Translations under genes and position numbers: made by a program
The notes under the pieces: generated by a model
Seen by the model: the letters and a program-made list of their open reading frames with translations, nothing else
What the model was told of the DNA's origin: nothing
The model's database searches: none
Assembly (NCBI GenBank): GCA_011947345.1
Contig: JAAVTG010001003.1
Coordinates: 620,001-684,000, forward strand
Direction: 5' to 3'
Length of the DNA: 64,000 nucleotides
Source of the DNA: Phytophthora quininea
Lineage: Eukaryota; Oomycota; Peronosporomycetes; Peronosporales; Peronosporaceae
In this document: positions 32,927-44,862 of the stretch, in pieces
Position numbering within the stretch: the stretch's first letter is position 1
How the letters are laid out: each line of letters starts with the position of its first letter

Positions 32927-34892
32927 TTACAGGTGCTTCTTCTTGTACTTAATGAAGCGCACCAGGTTCAGCCGCGTCTCTTCACGTGCGCCACGAGGGC
33001 GCGATCTAACTGTTTCTGCTCCGCCTTGAGCTTGCTTTTTAGTGCACTTGATGTACGCTCCAGCGCAGCCAACAGGTTCAATGCGCGGAAAGTGTCGTCG
33101 AAGTCTTCATCGCCGTACACGTCGAACATGGCGTTTAGTGTTTCAGCCACGACTTCCAAGCTGGGGTCGTCCAGGCGTGCTCCTAGGCAACGTCCAACGG
33201 CATCTTTCTCTGCTTCGCTAGTGCAGCGTTTGCCCACGCAGCCAATCATACCGACAGCGTTCACACGAGCCTCAACCGAGCGGCCTTGAGCTGCACACGT
33301 CAAGATGAGTTGAGCGTCCTCAGCGGTGACTGGAAGCGGACGGTTTTCGGCAGTGCTACGGCGAAGAGCAGAACCCATCGCGGTCGTCACTGCAGCCTCG
33401 AGGTCATTCGCCGCACTGCTCTCCAGTGAGAAATCCGTGGGAGCAGTTGTGATAGTAGCAGTCTCACGCTGAAGTCTGCCATACAGTGCAGACAAGTTGC
33501 GGAACACTTGAGGCACCACATCGCCGGCAAGCTTCTCCCAAGACACTCCCTGCAACAAGTTGTTGATTGCATTGCACACTCGAATACGCATCTTCTCAAA
33601 GTCCGCAGCAATCGCCTTGGCAGGAAGCTGTGGGACGGACACGAGTCCTTGCAAGATCGTCACACACATGGGGAAAACGCGGCTGGAATCCAGCGCCTTC
33701 GTTACCGGGCTGCTGCCGACACCACCCGCTGCATCCATGTGGGATGCAGCGTACTCCTCCATCGCGTCTTCGTCATCGCTGGCCCATTCCTCTTCATCGT
33801 CGTCTTCATCTCTGGACACAGCGAGTTGAGCAACCAGCTCAAGAGCCAACGCCAGCGTGTGGACACTATCGCGCCACGTACGGAACTTGAGCTGAGCAGC
33901 AGTAATCTTCTGCTCTTCCTCAGCCGTTAGCGCATCGTCGTCGACGTTTTCGTCCTCGAGCAGAGACTTCTGCGAGAGATCATAGTTGTCCGAGGCCTGC
34001 TGCGCCATTTGCACCACACTGACCGCATCGTAGGCCAGCGCAGCTTCCAGCACCGGCACCATACGTGCCACGTTGTCCTCCACCTGCACAATTGCCTGCA
34101 TGTTCATGGCAATGCCAACTGCGTGCAGTCTCACCGGCAGCGACAGTTGGTCTGCCGGCGCCTGGATCAGCGTCCCGATCACCTGCTGATACTCGTTGCT
34201 AGCTCCAATCATCTCGTTCAGTCGTTCATTTCCTTCCGTGACCAGCATCAACAGCTTGAGCGTCTCTAAATGCAGCGCCGTGTGGCTTCGAGCCTGCGCT
34301 GCGATCTTAAAATCGGCGGCAGCAATTGTCCCTGCGTCAGCTCATTAATTGCCGCCTGGCAGCTCTCGCAGAGGTTGCTCAGCAGCGCCACCGCTTGCTC
34401 CAGCAACTGCACGCCTCTAACGTCGGCTCCTCCGCTCAGCACCTGCTCTGTGGCGTTCTCCGAGATGATTTTGACCAGCGGAGTGACCACGTTCTGCGTC
34501 GTCAGCAGCTCGCAGAGCTCCAGTCCGCCAGTCACGCTCATGTTGCGCAGAGCGCCCAGTGCGTGCAGTCGCACCATCGGCAGCGGGTCCACGACGCGGG
34601 GGATGAGTTTGCGCAGCAGACCGCCGTCCACCATGCGCTGCAGCTTGCGGCGACTCTTGGCCTCGCTCTCGCCGCTCTCCGAGTCGCCGAACATGGAGGC
34701 CAGCGCCACGCACGTGGCCTCGCGGATGGAGCCCTGCAGGTCTACGAGTCCCTTGAATAAGTTGGCTTCATCTGCCGCCATGCTGGTCAAGTCCAAGCCC
34801 TGTAGGTCCTCGATCTCCGCGATGGACGGCCCGCCGCTAGGCGGCTGCCGCTTCTTGTGGCTGATGCTGCGCAGCTTCTTGGCCTTGCCCAT
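32927..34892 (-). CDS. HEATR3: HEAT repeat protein 3 (HEATR3/Syo1), ribosomal protein import chaperone
   Basis: Syo1/HEATR3 carries ribosomal proteins uL5 and uL18 into the nucleus for 5S RNP assembly. One exon, predicted at 655 residues. It starts MGKAKKLRSISHKKRQP, the basic amino end typical of the family, then armadillo/HEAT repeats (MVRLHALGALRNMSVTGGLE, LLSNLCESCQAAINELTQG), an acidic loop (SRDEDDDEEEWASDDEDAMEE) and further repeats (ARVNAVGMIGCVGKRC, ETLNAMFDVYGDE). Two bases are missing: about 34315 and about 32972 (GAAGAGACG). With them the protein ends ETRLNLVRFIKYKKKHL, as in other members. In its place the uncorrected frame would stop at 32968. Confidence 0.87.
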
Positions 34893-35035
34893 GACGACTA
34901 GCAATGTGTGTCAGTGCCGGAAATGGCTACGCACTTGCTGGCCAACCAAAAGTACGTGTCAAAGTTACTCGATAAAGTTGACAATATTTACTTATACAAG
35001 AGTTGAAGTTGCGGGGATGGGGATTTGCCGCTTGG

Positions 35036-36407
35036 ATGCCAAGACGTGGCGTCCAAACGTCCACACGCATTGAGAGACCACATTGCTACACTTGCCGCCA
35101 TGCTGCCGTCACGCTTCCTCTCCTGCGGCGCTTCTCGTCATCGCGCAACCGCTTCGTGGACCGTCTCCGGGATGAGCTGCAGGCCATCGAAGCCGCCGGC
35201 ACGCACAAGCACGAGCGCGTGATCGCGTCCCCCAGGGCGCCGAGATCTCGGTCAACGGCGACCAAGCGCTCAACTTCTGCGCCAACAACTATCTGGGCCT
35301 GAGCAACCACCCGGCCGTGGAGCAGGCGGCCGCCTCGACGCTCAAGGAGCGCGGCTTCGGCCTCAGTTCCGTGCGCTTCATCTGCGGCACGCAGGACATT
35401 CACAAGCAGCTGGAGCAGGCCATCTCGGACTTCCACGGCACCGAGGACACCATCCTGTACCCGTCCTGCTTCGACGCCAACGCCGGACTGTTCGAGGCTT
35501 GTCTCAACGCCGAGGATGCTATCCTCACGGACGAGCTGAACCACGCCAGCATCATCGACGGCATCCGGCTCTGCAAGGCCGAGCGCCACCGCTTCAAGCA
35601 TATGGACATGGAGGACCTGGAGCAGAAGCTAAAGGACACGCAGCACTGCCGCACGCGGCTGATCGCCACCGACGGCGTCTTCAGCATGGACGGAGATGTG
35701 GCTCCGCTGCAGGAGATCGCGGCGCTGGCGGAGAAGTACAACGCCCAGTTGTTCATTGACGAGTGCCATGCCACGGGCTTCTTCGGCCCGACTGGGCGTG
35801 GCAGTGACGAGTACTGCGGCATTCGTGGCAAGGTGGATGTCATTAACTCGACACTGGGCAAGGCTCTGGGAGGAAGCACCGGCGGATACACCACTGGTCG
35901 TAAGGAAGTGGTTGACCTTCTCCGTCAGCGCTCACGGCCGTACTTGTTTTCCAACTCGCTGGGCCCGTCGGTGGTTGGCGCTTCGCTTAAGGTCTTCGAA
36001 ATGCTCACCGAGTCCTCGGAGTTTGTCGACAAGATCCGCGCCAACACGCACCACTTCCGCGACCGCATGACTGCTGCGGGTTTCACGCTCAAGGGATCTC
36101 GGTACGTTGTTGTCATGTGCTTTCCATAATGATTTTGTGTTGGTGATTAACACTTATCACGGCGGTCTTTGTTTCTAGTGATCACCCGATTGCTCCCGTG
36201 ATGCTCGGCGATGCGCGTCTTGCGTCCGAGTTGGCTGATGACATGCTCAAGCGCGGCATTTACGTCATTGGTTTCAGCTATCCGGTCGTGCCCAAGGGCC
36301 AGGCCCGAATCCGCGTGCAGCTTTCTGCTGCTCACAGCATCGAGGATGTCGACAAGGCTGTGGACGCTTTCATCGAGTGCGGCAAGGCGCGTGGAGTCAT
36401 CAACTAA
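35036..36407 (+). CDS. GCAT: Glycine C-acetyltransferase (2-amino-3-ketobutyrate CoA ligase)
   Basis: A PLP enzyme that splits 2-amino-3-ketobutyrate into glycine and acetyl-CoA, the second step of mitochondrial threonine breakdown. Exons 35036-36101 and 36179-36407, 431 residues. From ATG 35036 the protein opens with an Arg-rich, acid-free stretch ([17 protein letters not shown]) suited to mitochondrial import. Then [76 protein letters not shown], and the PLP lysine in [14 protein letters not shown]. One base is missing at about 35231 (C run), proven by the exon phase. A nested ATG at 35101 is out of frame with the mature part, so I prefer 35036. Confidence 0.92.
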
Positions 36408-36418
36408 CTGTCCACAGA

Positions 36419-38883
36419 CTAGTTTGCGGTGGCAGCATGACTAGTATTGGCGCCATCTTCGCGAGCATTTATCTTGACGAGCGACGGCAGATTCTTGCTC
36501 TTGGCTAGAACCTCTAGGATCTTGGTGCCATTTTGCGAGCCGATGCTGCAAGATGAAATACAAACAGAGTAGCAACCACAACAATAAAATAAACACAAAA
36601 CACGGTGAGTACTTCCCTCGAGTTTGCACCGAGTTTGCGGTTCATACCTGGCACCCCAAATCTTGAGGCCTTCTAGTTCTCTTGGGTCGGTCATTAGCGG
36701 AATAAGGGAGTCATCACTGTTGACCACCAGCATTCCTGCGGCGCCTACGTCTTGCACCGTTCTACACAAGCACCAAAGGTGAGTCTTCGGGTTTTGAAAG
36801 TAACTGATACTACAGTACCTCATCTTCATACCAAAGGAGCATCCGCCTCGCTTGACAAGGACAACTGCTCGGGTACCGAGAATACCTAGGCCTTTGGGAT
36901 GGCATGCTGTTTCCTGAGGATACGCCGCGACAACACGGAATGGCATCGTTGGGATTTTCCCGCCAAAGAGGGCAGGGAGAACTTGGAATTCGAACGTCGC
37001 AGATGATGAGGAACCGCCAGAGTTCTCCGTTCTCGATGCGTTGATATACCAAAACGTCAGTTTTCGACCCGATTTCTTTACATTCTGCGCGATGAAAATG
37101 TTAGCTGACGAGTGTTGTCAACCAGAGCCGTAGTAAAGTGTATACCGTTGCGATCGTCAGTTCTTGGTTGGTGAGACGTCTCGGCTCTTCCAGGGGAACA
37201 GGAACCTGGTCAGGTCGCTCTTCATATATCCGCACCACTGCAACATCAACGAGATAATTAGAAAATGAACTGTGGGTACTTCCTTGGTACCGAACAACGC
37301 ACGTGCTTCTTTATGCTCCATCACCGACATGATCAACTCTCCATCCAACTTGGACAAGCTACAAACATGAAGCAAAAGGTCAACCAACGCTGTGCAACCG
37401 CGAGAGATCAGACGTACAGAGTTACTGGGAGTTCAACATGTTCATCAACAGCCAAAGTCGTGGGTTGGAATCGTCCGTCCCCTTTGACATTGTTCACAAC
37501 CAGAAGTGCTTGACCGTTAGCGGCACGAGCAGTGTTCGCCTTGTCGATAAACGAGCACCCTCCACGGTAGGCAAGGTACGCCACACCTGCTACCTCATCG
37601 TTGGGTGACAATGGCGCCGCTGAGAAGTGGTTGCAACTAGTAATCGGTTCCGCAAAGGCGAGTTTCATAGGCTTATCGCTACCAGTATTGTTTTCCGGGA
37701 CAACGCTCCATTTTGCGAGGTGCAGTCTTACTTCCCATCCGCGAAATACGTCTGGAGAGTCAAAGGACAATGTCCAATTCATGGTGATCTGTGAAGTAGG
37801 CTTGCCACAAGCTTTAGCTTTAGCTGCCGCTCTTTCAGCAGACATTTGGACCAGAAAAACAAGGCGTCTGGGTGTGGATGACCCCAGGTACACTTCCACC
37901 ACTTCTGCTGGGGCCATTTTCGAGGTATCAACGCCGTTCAGTCGTATTAATTGGTCGCGCGACTCGATAACTTGAAGTTTCGCAGCAGGTAAACCTTTGT
38001 CGAGATGTTTAACAATTGCTTTATCTCTGGTATGAAGGTCCCAATTCAGCCCAATTGCTCCCTGAGTAGTAAACTCCACCTCGTAGCGAAATTCCAGGCC
38101 GTCCCGCCTTTTTCCCGACACCATATTGTGCGGCGTCATTCGAGTGCGCTCGTATTCCTCCTTGTCCATCTTTTCCATGATCTCTTGCTCGCGCTTGAGT
38201 CGTGCCTCTTCTGTTTGTCGCTCCCTTTCCAGTTGCTCTTGCAGCTCCTTGTTATTCGCAATTTCCCGTTCGCGAGCCTCTTGCTCGGCCTTCCAGGCAG
38301 CTTTCGCTTGTATCCACTTCGTAATATCTTCCTTGCGGCCTTCTGTTGCAGGCTCAAACTCGAGTTCCGTTGGCGACAGAATTTCCACCCGTGCGAAACC
38401 TGAAAGAACGTGCACGGAGTCCACCGGCTTGAATAATGGTAGAATTGCTACACTACCAGCAGGACCGTCGATAACATCTTGAAACGAGAGTACCGAGATC
38501 TCTTGGCCATCCACTCGTACTAATCGATCCGTAGGTTGCAGTGGAGGTGTGTGGAGCCCAGGATCCTCACGCTCTGCTTCATTGTCCTTGCCGATACCAC
38601 CGTCGCCGCCTCTAACTTGACAAGACTCGGACGTCACGCTGCAACTCTCAATTGTGCCTTCATCTTCAGCATCTTCCACAACACTACGTACCCTAAGATC
38701 ATGAGTCTCAGGGAAATGTTCTAGCACCACTGAGCGGTTCACAATCGAAGCAAACGACACCGGAAAGCTGAGATCCTCTGTAGACGTAGAACCTTCTTGT
38801 GAACTGCTACCTGTTGTAACAGGATCACTTGCAATTGCTGCGACACCAACACCTCCACAGTATATCCATACTATCCACTTCAT
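36419..38883 (-). CDS. Secreted or lumenal protein with PDZ-like and PA domains
   Basis: ATG 38883 opens a signal peptide (MKWIVWIYCGGVGVAAIA). Then an acidic Ser-rich spacer, a PDZ-like fold (LVRVDGQEISVLSFQDVIDG), a charged coiled coil (about residues 205-270, EREIANNKELQEQLERERQ), a second PDZ-like fold (GLNWDLHTRDKAIVKHLDKG...RLNGVDTSKM), and two protease-associated (PA) domains (YLAYRGGCSFIDKANTARAA with QALLVVNN; VVLVKRGGCSFGMKM with GAAGMLVVNSDD). At least six exons: a long first exon to about 37418, then short ones. One base is missing at the donor near 37274. No protease catalytic domain is present. The stop is only 11 bp from the stop of the converging acetyltransferase gene. A role in protein sorting or binding in the secretory route is a guess from the PA domains. 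Confidence 0.72.
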
Positions 38884-38967
38884 CGCCACAGATCCAAAAT
38901 TGCCAATCAAGCGGCTCTTCAACGACAGAAAGAAATGACCTAAATCAATTCATTTCACTTACCCAAT

Positions 38968-39540
38968 TTACTGCACGAGCTCGTGGTGTTTCTCAAGCGC
39001 GTAGACGCTCTTGCTCCCTCTGGGGAAGATCTCTGCGTACTTCTGGATCAGTCCGGCGTGGGTCTTGACCAAATAGTCCTTTTGTTGACGCACCACTCGC
39101 TTCATTTCGCCCTGAGGGGTCTGCACGACCACCAAAATGGAATTGTCCGGGATCGTCTCGCCCTCGTTAACCACGACGCCGCTGCCGAGGAGGCAGTTGT
39201 TGCCTATGATAGAGCCCTCTCTGGCCTCTGCACGGGGCTCGAACCAGTTGCCGTCGCCCACTTGGGCGCTCTGCACGACGCAGCCGCTCTCGAACAAATT
39301 GTCCCTCCCAATAGTCATACTCTTGGTCGACGTCAAGACAGCGCCGTCCTCCACGAAGCAGCGCTCTCCTAGTGTGATAGATCCGCCTAACGCACGCACA
39401 GCAGCCCCAGGATGAATCGCACAGCGATCGCCGACAGTCACAGCGCCGACAAGCTCCGCCGAGACGCACACAGCCGAAGACTGCGCCACCTGCACTTGCG
39501 TCATATTTCGAAACGTTTTCAAGTAATGTGATTGGCTCAT
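38968..39540 (-). CDS. DCTN6: Dynactin subunit 6 (p27)
   Basis: A left-handed beta-helix subunit of the dynactin pointed-end complex, partner of dynein. A single exon with no break. Hexapeptide repeats: VTVGDRCAIHPGAAVRA, SITLGERCFVEDGAVL, MTIGRDNLFESGCVV, VGDGNWFEPRAEAREGSII and NNCLLGSGVVVNEGETIP, then a helix. 190 residues from ATG 39540; a second ATG at 39504 (MTQVQVAQSS) gives 178 and leaves the CCAAT decamer upstream of the start, so it may be the real one. The p27 end after the helix (YLVKTHAGLIQKYAEIFP) fits human DCTN6. Confidence 0.88.
   Translation of the reverse strand: MSQSHYLKTFRNMTQVQVAQSSAVCVSAELVGAVTVGDRCAIHPGAAVRALGGSITLGERCFVEDGAVLTSTKSMTIGRDNLFESGCVVQSAQVGDGNWFEPRAEAREGSIIGNNCLLGSGVVVNEGETIPDNSILVVVQTPQGEMKRVVRQQKDYLVKTHAGLIQKYAEIFPRGSKSVYALEKHHELVQ
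39529..39538 (-). promoter_or_regulatory. CCAAT-type decamer in the DCTN6 / folate gene promoter
   Basis: AGCCAATCAC on the minus strand. It is the third identical copy in this window (also 22030 and 28423). It lies 25 bp upstream of the second DCTN6 ATG and 64 bp upstream of the plus-strand folate gene ATG, so it could serve both. Confidence 0.45.
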
Positions 39541-39601
39541 TCAATTTTTAGTGTAGAAACGAGCCAACAATAACACAATAAGTCAGCGCCACACGTCAAG
39601 T

Positions 39602-40586
39602 ATGGCGCGGGTGATCGACGGCAAGGCCATTGCCAAGGCGCTGCGGGCGGCGCTCAAGGGCGACGTGGAGCGGCTAACAGCCAAGTACGGACGGGTATGC
39701 GTATCCTGCAGTTAATTCAAATACAGTATCTCTATCTAACGCAGTATTTAACGGCACATTTCAGTCTCCAGCGCTTGGTCTCATCATGGTCGGAGACCGC
39801 AAGGACTCGGCGCTCTACGTGCGCAACAAGAACGCGGCGTGTCGACGCACTGGCATTCGATCTGAGAATTTCTTATTCGACGAAGCGGTCGAGCAGGAGA
39901 CAGTGGAGCAGAAGGTGGAGGAACTCAACCAAGACCCTACTATCGACGGTATTCTGGTGCAGCTGCCTCTGCCTGGAGCCAAGTTGAACGCTCAGCAGAT
40001 TATTGACCGCATTCAGCACGACAAGGACGTGGACGGCTTGCACCCCTTCAATGCTGGGGAGCTTGCTATGCGCGGACGATACCCATACTTGATTCCGTGC
40101 ACTGCGAAGGGCATCTTGGCTATGCTGGATGAACAGCAAACTCCGTTGAAGGGCAAGACGGCGGTGATCATTGGACGCAGCAACCTAGTAGGAAACCCCG
40201 TGAGCATGCTGCTGCAGAAGCGGGATGCGACGACAATTTTGTGTCATTCCAAGACGGTGGATCTGCCGCGCTATGTGCGACAAGCGGATGTGGTGGTGGC
40301 AGCTTGCGGACAACCGTATCTTGTACGCGGAGAGTGGCTGAAGCCCGGCGCCACTGTCATTGATGTTGGCATTAACTTTGTGCGCGATGTGAGTGGGGAG
40401 TATCATGGAGAGCCGAATGCGGACGGGTTCAAGCTCGTTGGCGACGTTAATTTTCCCGAGGCGTGCGAGGTTGCTGGTGCTGTGACGCCGGTACCTGGTG
40501 GTGTGGGGCCGATGACTATTGCTATGCTGCTCCACAACGTCGTTGAGGCGTTTAAACGCCGAATGGACAATAGAGAAAAGGTGTGA
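39602..40586 (+). CDS. Methylenetetrahydrofolate dehydrogenase/cyclohydrolase (FolD/MTHFD type)
   Basis: A bifunctional enzyme converting 5,10-methylene-THF to 10-formyl-THF. Exons 39602-39694 and 39765-40586, 304 residues, no break. Motifs: MARVIDGKAIAKALR, PALGLIMVGDRKDSALYVRNK with the catalytic Lys nearby, GILVQLPLPGAKLN, DVDGLHPFNAGELAM, TAKGILAMLDE, the NADP site VIIGRSNLVGNPVSMLL, and PVPGGVGPMTIAMLL. It has no formyl-THF synthetase domain, so it is the short bifunctional form. The amino end is not an evident targeting peptide. It is divergent from DCTN6, 61-98 bp between starts, implying a shared promoter. Confidence 0.93.
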
Positions 40587-40697
40587 AGACAGGATTCTGA
40601 AAAAGTGGAGTGCTTAGTATGTGGAATATTGTCATTACTGTTGTATTTTGTGCAGCTGCAACCAAGAACTTCTATTAAGGTAAGTTAGCTGTGTGGT

Positions 40698-43600
40698 TAT
40701 TCACCGGGCTTTTTCTTTTGGCGAGCGCGTGGCAGGAGCAGCTCCTGAATGAATTGGTCGACACGCTTGTGCAGCGGAACGTAAGGGTTGGAGATTACGA
40801 ATTCGGTTAGCGCAGCAAGCGCTTCTTGAAATCAGTAAAGTCGGCACGTAGCAGCTCCAGCTCAGCTTCGTTTGCGTTGAGACCAGGTGTTGGAGAAGGG
40901 GAGTCTCCATCGTCATGCTGTAGATTTACGAGAACCTGCTTGAGCGTATGTTCGGTCACAAAACTGCCGATGAGTTTGCAATCACGAGCCATGACGATGA
41001 AGGAAGCCAGCGAGATCGTCGAGTTTTGTTCGCGCAGCGCATGCATCGATGCATAGTAGCGAAATATTCGCTGCAACACTGGCTTGTGGCGCTGGAAAAC
41101 ATCACGGACTTTTGGCGCCGCTACCTCTGCGCGGAACAGCTCCCGTTGCGATCTCAGTGCTCGTGGAAGAACATCCTGCTCCATGAGCAAGCGGAACCGC
41201 TCGTCCAGCGGTAATACTGGGATCGGTGCTGCGCGAGTGTGACTGCCTTTTGTTGCTCGCGGAGGAGGAGCTGGGGCATACTTTAGTGCAGCAAGTCGAA
41301 CAAGGGCATCGGAGAACTGACGACCAGTTAGTTCAGGTTGCTCCGGGGTGACTGGGCTGATATCATCAGCTGGAATCGCTGCAGTTTCAGAGGCATTCGC
41401 ATTTGCGTTGGTGGACACATCAGATTTTTCTGTTGGAGTTGGCTCTAGCTGAAGTGCGGCTTTGTAGACGCTTTCTGCCAGTTCCTGAGTGATGACTTTA
41501 TCTCCCGAGAAACAGTCCTTGAGAAATTTGTTGTACTCGGTCAAGCTCATGGCAGCAAGACTACCAGCTCCTCCTGTTGCACTACGAACAGTCAAGATGG
41601 CATAAGTTCACCAACATAGCTGTCAAGCAAGAGATGAGATTCGTACCTGTAATGTTTGAAGATGTCGTTGAGATCCTTGCTGTATGCTAACAGCACGCGG
41701 CGTATGGCTGCAGTGGCGATATCTACATCACGTTCCGGCACAACGGGCGCCATTGAAGAACCAGCAACCAGAACCGGTGCGATGCCTGAACTTTTCCGTC
41801 GCACGAGTGCCGCAGCGGGGTGATGAAGTTGGTTGTATGCGTTCTCACTCTCGTGGACAAGAAGATCACGGATGCACGAGCTCTCTACTCGCGAAAATTC
41901 CCGCACACGCTCGTGAGTTCGTTCATCAACCAGGCCCAACGGAACTTGCGGGTGAATATCTCGTGCTCTCACACAAGCCCAAGTGAGCGACAGCGCTTTA
42001 TATGCAATCTGTGACAGAGCACTTGAAGCTTCGTTCGAGGTAACAGCGAGTTGTGAAAGCTCCGAATGCAACTGCTTGAAGAGTGTCTCGCACGTCCGCA
42101 TCTCTTTCAGCAGGTGGACGACCATGAGAGAGTCGTAATTGTCGTTCATACGCTTCACCTCAAGTAGCAGACCACGCACACGTCTCCAGGTTGTGATGAT
42201 ATTGAGGAAGTCCCCACGCTGCTTCTCCATATTGAGTTTCCTCACTGTTCCGCTGGAGGTGAAGTGAACGAGGGATACAACAAATATTAGCCCACTTTGT
42301 GCAGAATCATGCAAGGAGGGACCTACACTGATGTGCCAAAAAGCATAGCGACGAAAGCAATATTTTCGGTGCCGTTGGATGCGTGAATGGTATCACTAGT
42401 GACGACTTGGGGAAGCGATGGTTGTACACGTTCGTGGAATGTGGCGATATTCTGGAGTCGTTGATCGACATCAAGTTCGTGGACCATCTAGAGGGAAAAA
42501 TATTGAGTCCAAGCGCGACCAAAGAAACAAACTGCTCCAGTCTTACCGTAGCGTCGAACCATGTTGGAAAGAGGCGATGCAACAAGAAGGAGAAGCGGCG
42601 TCCGTCAGCGAGATCTGTGGTGAAATTCTTAACGGTGCGATCGCCAGGCTTCTCTACCGAAGACGACAGGCTTAGGTGCATGCGGAACCAGTACAACAGC
42701 AGCGTGTCGATTGGCATTTGAGCCAAATCACGGACAGTCACAGCCCGCGGGCGTGTAGTCTTCACCGGCGTGCTTTGGGCGGATGATGAAGTGATTGCGG
42801 TGGAAGTGCGTCCACCAACACTTTTATTGAGATGGAGAGCACTCAAGCTGGCTCCCTCGGCTGCATCCGCCTTGGCTTTCAGCTCATTCTCCGTTTGTAT
42901 CTGAAGTGGTGGAAGTACACCAGTCAGAAACACTACAAACTTAACACGCTGGAAAACTTACCATCTCAACGAGATGCTGAAGAACGCTGCCGTCAAGCTG
43001 GTATTCGAGTGAGTCCATCATGTCCTTGGACATCTGGATGGCACACGTTTCGACCATGCGCGCCATGCCAAACAAAGTTTCCAGCAGCATCCGATTGGCG
43101 CGGTCCATCCGCTCGTCATCTTGCGTGAGCAGGGTGTCAATGCGCTCGTAGTTGGTTTGTCTACGACTAAGCGAGGAGATTCTGTCGTCTGCGCTGGGGA
43201 ACTGTCTGCTGTCGCTATTACCGAGATCATGGTGGCCATTCCCGGTATCCGTTCCACCAGCATATGCTGCTGCCGCTGCAAGGTTCTCGAGCTGATCAAC
43301 TCGATACGAAAGCTGCTTGTTGGATTCCGTCAAACTGTCAATGATGCGAGCCATGGATGTGACTTTGGCCTCGGCTTCTGCGATCGCAATGTCCTTCCTG
43401 CTCAATGAGGAAGCCGTGACCGACAACATCGTTTGGTAGTCTGTACTTTCGCGATGGTAGGCTCTTCGTAGAGCTTCGATCCGCCAAACACGAAACCAGG
43501 CCGTGAGGTTTGTCTTGCGTGTAGCTTGGAAAGATTGCACTTTGAGCTGGTATCAAGGACACACAAGGATTAGGATCCAAGGCAGCAACTTCTGACCGCG

Positions 43601-44635
43601 TACGAACCCACCGTACCGCTCGGTTTTGACGCTGTGCGGCCATTGCGTGGGCCCACCCTCGAAATGTCAGTGATACGATCTGCCGGTCACGACGCGCGTT
43701 CAAATGCGTCACGATTTTGTTGACCTTTGCTGGAAGCTGCTTGCGAGTTGTTCGTGCATTCTCGCGTTCTCTCACAGTCGCAACCAACGTCTGCGTTTTC
43801 CGACGTAAGCGCTTGAATTCCTGCATCAAAATGCTTTAACGTGATGGAATCCTACACAACAGCGAGTACAACGTCTTACTGTGAAGTACGGTGTGCGATT
43901 CTCGTAGTCGACTTCACCATACTCTTGAGCTTGGGCTTGTGTTGGCGGCAAGAAGATGGAGGCTACCAACTCGCTGTGGATACGCCGCAGAAATGCAATA
44001 CTTTGACCGGCCGTCGTCGACGCAGGGTCGGTGCTGCTACTGGCGTAGCTCTTACCTGGCGCCAATCGCGATATGTACTTCTCTAGCAACTGGCAACACA
44101 CAACGGTGTAGAATCGATTCGGAGCTTCGGCCCACGATGCCATCCGCTTGGCCTCGTTGAGCTTCATCTCGCAGAAGAGCGAGATTGAAGTGAACTGCTC
44201 CTCGCCAGCGTGGATCGACCAGCGACTTAGCAGAAGACGTGCCAAATCCTCGCCGCGGTCGTCAGCCAGCTCATCGATCGCCGGGTGTAGCACCTGAAAT
44301 TCAGCCTCGCTGTGATTCTTGCTAGCGTAGGGTGCTTCGGGCTTCGTAGTTTGAATAAAAGATGAAGATGTGCCATTCGCGGTGGGCGCTGCAGCCGGTC
44401 GGAGCTGCATCGGCGGCAGCAACTGGGACTCGAGATACTCTGTCGATGCTGTCGAAACTCGTGTAGGAAGCACTTTGCCTGCCCGTGCATCAGCTTGGGG
44501 ACGCCATGGTCGACGCGGTAGTCGCTCACTCAAAGGGCCGTCCGGCAACGAGCGCTTGTCGGTATCGATGCCAGAGTTACTGAGCAAATGAAGCTTGGGC
44601 ACGGCACGACCACTTGTTGCTGCCAGAGGCTCCAT
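40698..44635 (-). CDS. Calponin-homology, coiled-coil cytoskeletal protein
   Basis: A large protein (about 1,150-1,200 residues) in at least six exons. The amino part is disordered (Pro/Ser/Arg), then helical repeats with W/R motifs (VSLTFRGWAHAMAAQRQNR, TAWFRVWRIEALRRAY), a long coiled coil (AEAKVTSMARIIDSLTESNK), a calponin-homology domain at 42350-42720 (DTLLLYWFRMHLSL, VKNFTTDLADGRRFSFLLHR, then TENIAFVAMLF after an intron), and a helical carboxyl region with EF-hand-like spacing (MSLTEYNKFLKDCF, LTGRQFSDALVRLAALKY). About three bases are missing (near 43617, 42337, and 40820; the last moves the end to ISNPYVPLHKRVDQF and stop 40698-40700). The start at ATG 44635 is the first available. 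A role on flagellar or cytoplasmic filaments is inferred from the CH domain only. Confidence 0.68.
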
Positions 44636-44862
44636 CGATAAGAGTGACCCGGTGCGAAGACGTTTCACAAGACACCAATTTCAGGAACGAAAGCACTTGA
44701 GACCCCGCAGCCAAGCAGCATGTTGAAGGCGTAGGTCGGATCGACAAAGACACCACTCTGCATGAAGCAGGCCCGTCCTCTCATCCATTTTGTAGAGCAA
44801 GCATCATGCTTGCATCGTGTATTGATAATATTGTCCTAGCACCTGCACGCAATACGAGCATC

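Noticed and set aside
35101..35230. ATG 35101 as the start of the acetyltransferase
   Set aside because: It is out of frame with the mature protein and would need two added bases; ATG 35036 is in frame with only one later correction.
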